NCBI GenBank assembly: GCA_007280275.1
Contig: QYQB01000123.1
Span: 1-47,170 of the forward strand
Source: a bacterium
Lineage (GTDB): Bacteria; Bacteroidota; Ignavibacteria; UBA10030
Reading direction: 5' to 3'
Length of the DNA: 47,170 bases
The notes beneath the pieces were generated by a model, which was not told where the DNA came from, ran no database searches, and was given only the letters and a program-made list of their open reading frames with translations. Shown here in pieces: positions 41,784 through 47,170 of this stretch (the first letter of the stretch is position 1; each line of letters begins with the position of its first letter). A program made the position numbers and the translations under genes.

Positions 41784-42386
41784 ATGGGAGAGATGCGAAC
41801 GCGGGTCAACATCATCGACCCTGATTTCCTTCTGAAAGCTTATTGCTCAGGCTACTTCCCGATGGCGGATGACAAGTCCGGCGAAATAGGATGGTATTCC
41901 CCCGATCCACGCGCCATCTTTGAACTGGGTGGGTTCCGTGTCTCGCGTAGCCTTTCCCTCACGATGAAAAAAGAGCCATTTGAGCTTCTTGTGAACAACC
42001 AGTTCGAGGAGGTCATGCGTGCGTGTGCTGCAAGAAAAGAGACTTGGATTTCCGAAGAAATCATACAAAGTTACATTGAGCTGCATCGATTGGGATATGC
42101 ACACAGCGTGGAATGTTGGAAGGATCAGAAGCTGGTCGGAGGACTCTACGGCGTGGCAATTCGAGGGGCATTTTTCGGGGAATCCATGTTCAGTCGAATG
42201 CGGGACGCTTCCAAAATCGCCCTTGTGTACCTCGTGGATCGCTTGAATTCAAGGGGCTTTGATCTGCTCGATACACAGTTCGTGACGCCACATCTTGCTC
42301 GTTTCGGTGCCAAGGAAATCGCAATGGAGGAATATCTCCAGCGGCTGAAGAAGGCCTTGAAGAAAGAGTGCTCATTCTTTCCCTGA
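41784..42386 (+). CDS. aat: Leucyl/phenylalanyl-tRNA-protein transferase
   Basis: A 200-residue GNAT-like aminoacyl transferase that adds Leu or Phe from tRNA to proteins with N-terminal Arg or Lys, marking them for ClpAP/ClpS. It shows YCSGYFPMADDKSGEIGWYS, SPDPRAIFEL, RVSRSLSLTMKKEPFEL, TWISEEIIQSYIELHRLGYA, HSVECWKDQKLVGGLYGVAI, FFGESMFSRMRDASKIALVY and DTQFVTPHLARFGAKEI, all in family order. It is slightly shorter than E. coli Aat, mostly at the N-terminus. The start is ATG 41784; an ATG at 41793 is close behind. A coding remnant in the same frame follows its stop directly. Confidence 0.94.
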   Translation: MGEMRTRVNIIDPDFLLKAYCSGYFPMADDKSGEIGWYSPDPRAIFELGGFRVSRSLSLTMKKEPFELLVNNQFEEVMRACAARKETWISEEIIQSYIELHRLGYAHSVECWKDQKLVGGLYGVAIRGAFFGESMFSRMRDASKIALVYLVDRLNSRGFDLLDTQFVTPHLARFGAKEIAMEEYLQRLKKALKKECSFFP

Positions 42387-42557
42387 ATATGTGCATATCG
42401 CGTTGTCGTTGGGATTCCCTCCGTCGCAATCGTGGGATTCAGTGTTGAATATGACACGAAGTTCGGATTTCCAAAGTGCATCCACGTTGACCCGAACGCG
42501 CACATCGCCGACGAGGAATACGGCTACCTCACCGCTTCGATTAGAAAAAACTGCTGA
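42387..42557 (+). pseudogene. DUF6174-like C-terminal coding remnant after aat
   Basis: Immediately beyond the aat TGA and in the same frame, 56 codons are open up to TGA at 42555-42557. They encode RVVVGIPSVAIVGFS, VEYDTKFGFPKCIHVDPNAH and IADEEYGYLTASIRKN. The pattern YDxxxGFPxxIxVDPxxxIADxExxY resembles the end of DUF6174 proteins, small secreted or lipoprotein domains of about 120-150 residues. No start codon with a ribosome-binding site and no N-terminal half remain, so I read it as a gene fragment left by deletion. A short product from GTG at 42432 cannot be excluded. Confidence 0.55.
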
Positions 42558-42624
42558 AGTAAAGCTGTCACATTTCACAGAACATTCCAGTACATTGTCA
42601 CACCACCAATAAAAAGGGTCCACG

Positions 42625-43536
42625 ATGTCTTCATCATTCAAAGTGCCTGTCGTTACACAGACAAACTTCTCCGGACTGAAGCTTGTAAACCGAGGGAAGG
42701 TGAGGGATATTTATGACTTCGGGGATGCGTTGTTGATTGTGGCAAGTGACCGCCTCTCAGCCTACGATGTCATCATGGGAGAAGGAATTCCGTTCAAGGG
42801 AAAGGTACTCACTCAGATATCGGACTATTGGTTCGAGCAAATGAAAGACGTCATTCCCAACCATCTCATCTCGACTATTGTCTACGACTTTCCGTCGGAG
42901 TGCAAGCCGTATTGGGGGGACCTGGAGCAGCGTTCGATGTATGTGAAGAAGACAAAACCGCTCGCCATCGAATGCGTCGTTAGGGGATACCTCTCCGGCT
43001 CGGGTTGGAAGGAATACAAGGAACATCAGAGCGTCTGCGGCATCACGTTACCTGCGGCGCTTACGGAGTCGGACAGACTGCCAGAGCCCATCTTCACACC
43101 CGCCACGAAGGAAGATGTGGGCAAACACGATGAGAACATAGACTTTGCCAGAGCAGCGAGCATCGTCGGAAAGGATATTGCGGAACGCGTGAGGGATGTC
43201 TCAATCGAGATCTATTCACGTGCCGCCGCGATCGCCGAGCAGAAAGGGATCATCATCGCCGACACCAAAATGGAGTTTGGGATCGATGACAAGGGCGATC
43301 TGATTCTGATTGACGAGTTGCTGACGCCGGATTCGTCGCGATTCTGGCCGAAGGACAAGTACAAGCCCGGCAAAGGTCAGGAGAGTTTTGACAAACAGTT
43401 TGTGCGGAACTATCTCGATTCGATCGGTTTCAATAGAAAACCCCCCGCGCCAAGACTGCCGGAGGACGTGATATTCAAGACTTCCTCGCTCTATCTCGAG
43501 GCGCTGAAGCGATTGAGCGGGAAGACTCTGATGTAG
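42625..43536 (+). CDS. purC: Phosphoribosylaminoimidazole-succinocarboxamide synthase
   Basis: A 303-residue SAICAR synthetase that joins CAIR and aspartate using ATP in purine synthesis. It has [95 protein letters not shown] and [13 protein letters not shown]. The length matches the longer, yeast-like type of PurC rather than the short E. coli form. AAGGG precedes the ATG. No other purine gene is adjacent, and I found no PurR-type box or riboswitch in the short leader. Confidence 0.96.
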   Translation: MSSSFKVPVVTQTNFSGLKLVNRGKVRDIYDFGDALLIVASDRLSAYDVIMGEGIPFKGKVLTQISDYWFEQMKDVIPNHLISTIVYDFPSECKPYWGDLEQRSMYVKKTKPLAIECVVRGYLSGSGWKEYKEHQSVCGITLPAALTESDRLPEPIFTPATKEDVGKHDENIDFARAASIVGKDIAERVRDVSIEIYSRAAAIAEQKGIIIADTKMEFGIDDKGDLILIDELLTPDSSRFWPKDKYKPGKGQESFDKQFVRNYLDSIGFNRKPPAPRLPEDVIFKTSSLYLEALKRLSGKTLM

Positions 43537-43658
43537 TTGAACTTTGCCTGATCTGTCCTTTCTCCTTTGCGATGCCTCGCAGTGGGGAGAGTAGGCTGAT
43601 CAAGCTGAGACAGACTGGACGAAACAACTGACGCCTTCATGGCAGCAAGCAAGGGACG

Positions 43659-44078
43659 ATGGACGAAGGCTATCGCATACTCGAGCATCCTGCCGACATG
43701 GGTATCGAGGCCACTGGTCCCGATCTCAAAAGTGCATTCAAGCAGGCGGCGCTGGGCTTGATTTCGATCATTGTCGATCCAGCAAGCGTTGAACCTCGCG
43801 AGCAAAAGGCTGTCACGCTGCATGGCACAGACGCAGAAAACCTGCTCGTGAAATGGCTGTCAGAAATCCTCTACCTTTACGACGGAGAGGATTTTGTAAC
43901 CTCTACGATCACCATCAAGAAACTCGCTGCGACGGAGCTTGATGCTGTTTTGGCCGGTGAGACGGTCGACGGGAATAAACATCGGCTCAAGATGGATGTG
44001 AAGGCAATTACGTACCACCAACTGAAGGTTGAGGAACGGCAAAATGGTTGCGTCGTGTCAGTCTTCCTTGATATCTGA
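43659..44078 (+). CDS. Archease (RtcB activator)
   Basis: A 139-residue archease, starting MDEGYRILEHPADMGIEATG and containing LLVKWLSEILYLYDGEDFV, the conserved KMDVKAITYHQLKVEE and a C-terminal VFLDI. Conserved acidic residues for metal binding are in HPADMGIE, DAENLLVKW and the terminal Asp. Archease accelerates guanylylation and turnover of the RNA ligase RtcB. The rtcB gene follows 24 bases downstream, so the two form an operon. AAGGGA lies just before the ATG. Confidence 0.95.
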   Translation: MDEGYRILEHPADMGIEATGPDLKSAFKQAALGLISIIVDPASVEPREQKAVTLHGTDAENLLVKWLSEILYLYDGEDFVTSTITIKKLAATELDAVLAGETVDGNKHRLKMDVKAITYHQLKVEERQNGCVVSVFLDI

Positions 44079-44102
44079 GGAATCCAGGCTTGGTGGCCCA
44101 CA

Positions 44103-45536
44103 ATGACGCGGCTGCAGAAACTGGACGACTATCGTTACCTCATACCGAAGAGCTTCCGGGAGGGGATGAATGTTGAAGGCCTGATTTTCGCAAGCTCGGA
44201 ACTGATCAAGGCGATCGAGAACGACCTCACTCTCATGCAGGTGGCGAACGTGGCCACGCTGCCCGGTCTGGTCGGCCGGTCTCTGGCGATGCCGGACGCA
44301 CATCAGGGGTATGGATTTGCCATTGGTGGAGTCGCAGCTGCGGATATTCACAAAGGGGTCGTTTCTGCGGGAGGCGTGGGGTTCGACATCAACTGCGGTG
44401 TTCGGCTGCTTCGATCAGGTTTTCATCTCGACGAAGTGAAACCAAAACTTGACGCACTGCTGGATCAGATGTTTCGGGATATCCCCTGTGGGACAGGGAA
44501 AAAGGGAATCGCGGGCGGTCTGAGCTATGACGAGCTGGACCGGGTTCTGGAACGAGGGGCTCATTGGGCAGTTGAAAATGGTTATGGCGATGCTGAAGAC
44601 CTTCTGTACATCGAGGAAAGTGGCAAGATCCCGAATGCCGATCCAAACAAGGTGAGTAGAAGGGCAAAGGAGAGAGGGCGCGACCAACTTGGGACGCTTG
44701 GATCAGGCAATCACTTTGTCGAAATTCAGTTTGTCTCGGAAGTCTTCGACGAGGAGGCTGCGAAGGCATTTGGCCTCTTCACTGACCAGATTGTCGTCCT
44801 GATCCATACCGGCTCCCGCGGCCTTGGACATCAGGTCTGCACTGATTACCTCGAGATCATGCAGGATGCGATGCGCAAGTATAAAATCACGATTGTCGAT
44901 CGTCAGCTTGCCTGCGTCCCGATTCAGTCGCCGGAAGGTCAGAGTTACCTGCATGCGATGGCCTCTGCCGCAAACTTCGCATTCGCTAATCGGCAAATGA
45001 TCACTCACTGGACTCGCCAGGCATTTGGCCGGATTTTCGGTTCCAGCGACCTGAAAGTCGTTTACGATGTGTGCCATAATATTGCGAAGGAAGAAACACA
45101 CCGTGTCGGCGGCTCATCCCGCAAGGTTCTTGTGCATCGTAAAGGCGCAACGCGCGCCTTCCCGAAACATCGACCCGAGATTCCTGCAGACTACGCAGAG
45201 GTGGGACAACCCGTACTGATACCCGGAAGCATGGGGACGTGCTCGTATGTGCTGGTCGGGACGGAGAAAGCCATGGACGAGACGTTTGGCTCGTCGTGTC
45301 ATGGTGCCGGGCGAGCGATGAGCAGGCACGCGGCGAAGAAGCAGATCACGGCTGAACAACTGTTGCATGATTTGAAAGAGAAAGGAATTCATGTTCGAGG
45401 CGCATCGAAGAGCGGGCTGACGGAGGAGAATCCGGACGCATACAAGGACGTCAGTCTCGTTGTCGATGTCGTGCACAATGCAGGAATTGCACGAAAAGTC
45501 GCGAAACTCATCCCCATTGGAGTGATGAAGGGATGA
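44103..45536 (+). CDS. rtcB: RNA-splicing/repair ligase RtcB
   Basis: A 477-residue GTP- and Mn2+-dependent ligase joining 2',3'-cyclic phosphate (or 3'-phosphate) and 5'-hydroxyl RNA ends. Metal and guanylate residues are visible: MPDAHQGYGFAIGGVAA, GGVGFDINCGVRLL (Asp95, Cys98), LGSGNHFVEIQ, HTGSRGLGHQV, CHNIAKEETH, HRKGATRAFP, IPGSMGTCSYVLVG, and the guanylylated histidine in SSCHGAGRAMSR. All catalytic residues are present and the length is standard, with no intein. It is coupled with archease, as in many archaea and bacteria. There is no RtcR-type sigma-54 activator beside it, although rpoN is in this window. Confidence 0.97.
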   Translation: MTRLQKLDDYRYLIPKSFREGMNVEGLIFASSELIKAIENDLTLMQVANVATLPGLVGRSLAMPDAHQGYGFAIGGVAAADIHKGVVSAGGVGFDINCGVRLLRSGFHLDEVKPKLDALLDQMFRDIPCGTGKKGIAGGLSYDELDRVLERGAHWAVENGYGDAEDLLYIEESGKIPNADPNKVSRRAKERGRDQLGTLGSGNHFVEIQFVSEVFDEEAAKAFGLFTDQIVVLIHTGSRGLGHQVCTDYLEIMQDAMRKYKITIVDRQLACVPIQSPEGQSYLHAMASAANFAFANRQMITHWTRQAFGRIFGSSDLKVVYDVCHNIAKEETHRVGGSSRKVLVHRKGATRAFPKHRPEIPADYAEVGQPVLIPGSMGTCSYVLVGTEKAMDETFGSSCHGAGRAMSRHAAKKQITAEQLLHDLKEKGIHVRGASKSGLTEENPDAYKDVSLVVDVVHNAGIARKVAKLIPIGVMKG

Positions 45537-45649
45537 ATGACCGCGTGCTATTTAAACCTAAGAGGAACCAACGACAGGTGTCTACCGTTCTGTATGTTGG
45601 AATCTCACCCATCGTATCATATCACACCATCGAATAGTACGGAGTCTGA

Positions 45650-46747
45650 ATGCTGCCACTTACTGAAGAAAACGTGCTCCAGGCGCTAAGAGCGGTAAAT
45701 GATCCTGATCTGCATCGGGATATCGTTACACTCAATTTCGTCAAGAATCTGAAAATATCCGGCAACAACGTGAGCTTCACGCTCGAACTCACCACGCCTG
45801 CTTGCCCTGTCCGAGATCAGTTCAAAGCCGACAGTGAACGGGCAATCCGCAGTGCAATTGCCGGCGTGGGCAAAGTGGACGTGCAGATGACTGCCTCTGT
45901 CGCGACGCACTCGAATCAACAAAAGGATCTCATCTTGCCCGGCGTGAAAAACACGATTGCCGTTGCGAGCGGCAAAGGAGGTGTGGGAAAATCGACGGTC
46001 GCAGTGAATCTTGCAGTATCCCTCGCGCTCGACGGGGCGAAGGTAGGCTTGGTGGACGCCGACGTGTACGGGCCCAGCATCCCGCTGATGTTCGGCATGA
46101 ACGAACGACCCAGACTTTCAGAGAACAAGCTGATACCGCTTGAGCGTTATGGCGTGAAGATTATGTCCATCGGCTTTCTCGTCGACCCGATGCAGGCGGT
46201 CATCTGGAGGGGGCCTATGGCCAGCGGTGCAGTGAAGCAGTTTATGAGTGATGTGAACTGGGGAGATCTCGACTACCTGATTTTCGATCTTCCTCCGGGA
46301 ACCGGTGACATCCAACTGACGCTCGTTCAGACAATCCCGTTGACGGGAGCCGTCATTGTCACGACTCCCCAGGACGTTGCTCTTGCCGACGCCCGGAAGG
46401 GACTCGTGATGTTCAACAAAGTGAATGTGCCGGTCCTGGGGATGGTCGAGAACATGAGCTATTTCGTGTGCAGCCATTGCGGAGAGAGGGAGAACATTTT
46501 CGACAGCGGTGGCGGGAGCCGCACGGCGAAAGAACTCGGCGTTCCCTTCCTGGGCGAGATTCCGATTAACACGAGGATACGAATCGGAGGAGATCAGGGG
46601 ACTCCAATAGTTGTGATGGATGAAACGTCGCAGCATGCAGAAACGATTCGCCAGATTGCGAGGAAACTTGCTGCCCAGATAAGCATCCTCCACGTCTCCG
46701 CTCCGCCGTCCCAGAAGGTGGAAATACTCATCGGTGGGTCAAACTAG
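45650..46747 (+). CDS. Mrp/ApbC/NBP35-family iron-sulfur carrier ATPase
   Basis: A 365-residue protein with an N-terminal MIP18 (DUF59) domain at about 1-90 (NVLQALRAVNDPDLHRDIVT, ELTTPACPVRDQF) and a ParA/MinD-type P-loop ATPase from about 100. The deviant Walker A is SGKGGVGKST (108-116), followed by LVDADVYGPSIPLMFG, IFDLPPGTGDIQLTL and TTPQDVALADARKGL. The CxxC pair in YFVCSHCGERE binds a bridging Fe-S cluster in homologues. It probably carries Fe-S clusters to apoproteins in the cytoplasm. The NifU-like gene starts 14 bases downstream. Confidence 0.95.
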   Translation: MLPLTEENVLQALRAVNDPDLHRDIVTLNFVKNLKISGNNVSFTLELTTPACPVRDQFKADSERAIRSAIAGVGKVDVQMTASVATHSNQQKDLILPGVKNTIAVASGKGGVGKSTVAVNLAVSLALDGAKVGLVDADVYGPSIPLMFGMNERPRLSENKLIPLERYGVKIMSIGFLVDPMQAVIWRGPMASGAVKQFMSDVNWGDLDYLIFDLPPGTGDIQLTLVQTIPLTGAVIVTTPQDVALADARKGLVMFNKVNVPVLGMVENMSYFVCSHCGERENIFDSGGGSRTAKELGVPFLGEIPINTRIRIGGDQGTPIVVMDETSQHAETIRQIARKLAAQISILHVSAPPSQKVEILIGGSN

Positions 46748-46761
46748 CTGAGGCATGCCGA

Positions 46762-46992
46762 ATGATAACGACGGAAATCCTTCAGAAGAGTCTGGAGCAG
46801 GTCCGCCCCTATCTTCAGAGGGACGGCGGAGATGTCGAATTCGTGCGCATGACTGATGACGGTATCGTTGAGGTGCGCTTGACCGGATCCTGCGTTTCGT
46901 GTCCGATGTCATTGATGACCTTGCGCGCCGGCGTAGAGCGTGCACTAATGCTTGCGCATGCGGAAATCAGGAGAGTGGAACAGGTACGCTGA
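46762..46992 (+). CDS. NifU-type Fe-S scaffold domain protein
   Basis: A 76-residue protein consisting only of the C-terminal NifU domain (Nfu). It has YLQRDGGDVEFVRMTDDGIV, then VRLTGSCVSCPMSLMTLRAG with the CxxC cluster ligands. Nfu proteins hold [4Fe-4S] clusters in transit to targets. It lies 14 bases after the Mrp gene, so the two make an Fe-S maturation operon. A TGAGG stretch lies ahead of the ATG. A terminator follows within 25 bases. Confidence 0.94.
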   Translation: MITTEILQKSLEQVRPYLQRDGGDVEFVRMTDDGIVEVRLTGSCVSCPMSLMTLRAGVERALMLAHAEIRRVEQVR

Positions 46993-47013
46993 TAGAGATC
47001 ATGTTGTAAGACG

Positions 47014-47050
47014 AAGGCGCTGGCGCGATACGTGTCAGCGCCTTTTTATT
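47014..47050 (+). terminator. Rho-independent terminator after the nifU-like gene
   Basis: A 9-bp stem (AAGGCGCTG 47014-47022 with CAGCGCCTT 47036-47044) continues inward with five more pairs including G-T wobbles, around an ATA loop, and is followed by TTTTTATTT. Its T-tract overlaps the stop of the convergent ftsE gene. Confidence 0.88.
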
Positions 47051-47170
47051 TAATCTCGATGTCAATCAGTTTGCCATCCTTGAGCTGGATGACACGTGCA
47101 GGATATTTGCGGACAAGATCGTAGTTGTGTGTGCCCATGAGCACGGCAGTGCCGCGCATGTTGATTTTCT
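47046..47170 (-). CDS. ftsE: Cell-division ATP-binding protein FtsE, C-terminal end only
   Basis: Reading the minus strand from the window edge, 40 complete codons are visible: INMRGTAVLMGTHNYDLVRK, then YPARVIQLKDGKLIDIEIK and TAA at 47048-47046. The GTAVLMGTHNYDLV segment is the ABC-ATPase H-loop region (His of the GTHN motif) in the form seen in FtsE, the ATPase that works with FtsX to control septal peptidoglycan hydrolases. Most of the gene, including Walker motifs, is outside the window. Other ABC ATPases of this class (LolD-like) are possible but the wording fits FtsE best. Confidence 0.8.
   Translation of the reverse strand, partial: KINMRGTAVLMGTHNYDLVRKYPARVIQLKDGKLIDIEIK

Noticed and set aside
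42558-42624. A purine-type riboswitch or operator before purC
   Set aside because: The leader is short and shows neither conserved aptamer motifs nor a convincing palindrome.
1-47170. tRNA, rRNA, CRISPR arrays, insertion sequences or prophage genes
   Set aside because: I looked for cloverleaf ends, rRNA-like conserved blocks, regular direct repeats with spacers and transposase or integrase motifs, and found none.

Overview
The window is a dense stretch of bacterial chromosome, moderately GC-rich by eye, with about 45 protein genes. I see no rRNA, tRNA, CRISPR array, transposase or phage gene. Several features point to the Bacteroidota/Chlorobiota/Ignavibacteriota assemblage: a PorQ-like outer-membrane protein (type IX secretion family), a DUF3109 protein, a DUF5916-type outer-membrane protein, and a pfkA promoter matching the Bacteroidota consensus (TTTG, 21 bp, TATCTTTG). 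Many genes do have Shine-Dalgarno sequences, which fits Ignavibacteria-like relatives better than classical Bacteroides. The lineage is inference.

Layout. 1-5175: the end of a TPR protein, a DUF3467 protein and a leftward operon DUF3109-rpoN-hslV-hslU. 5307-11363: two successive ECF sigma/zinc-finger anti-sigma modules. The first anti-sigma carries extracytoplasmic HEAT repeats and is coupled to a secreted DUF4097 repeat protein; the second is followed by a secreted TPR/HEAT protein. Together they look like an envelope-sensing region. 11747-14395: a large outer-membrane DUF5916-like protein. 14424-17007: leftward phosphohexomutase and dprA. 17156-25462: AMMECR1 and MEMO homologues, a PHP phosphatase, enoyl-CoA hydratase, a glyS-TPR-ZIP transporter operon, PorQ-like protein and ribosomal protein L31. 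25570-28129: rsmB and a DUF1028 protein whose C-terminal domain is cut off by an in-frame stop.

28200-35588: the most interesting block. It holds seven rightward genes, mostly tightly spaced: a threonine-dehydrogenase-like MDR enzyme, AcpS, an acetate-type acyl-AMP ligase, a stand-alone acyl carrier protein, two tandem 2-amino-3-ketobutyrate CoA-ligase (Kbl) family enzymes and a polytopic acyltransferase. Tdh plus one Kbl make the textbook threonine-to-glycine route. The ACP, its activating enzyme, a ligase and a second, diverged Kbl suggest an additional carrier-protein-dependent alpha-oxoamine pathway.

35709-47170: rmuC, two leftward cold-shock genes with terminators and a long leader, pfkA, a GH28-like secreted protein, an MDR oxidoreductase, aat, a decayed DUF6174-like fragment, purC, archease-rtcB, Mrp and a NifU-type Fe-S pair, and the C-terminal end of ftsE on the opposite strand.

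Small-scale oddities include tandem repeats inside a phosphohexomutase gene, a REP-like hairpin and 21-bp repeats before glyS, a 50-codon foreign-looking segment in the Tdh-like gene, and two coding remnants running on in frame past stop codons.
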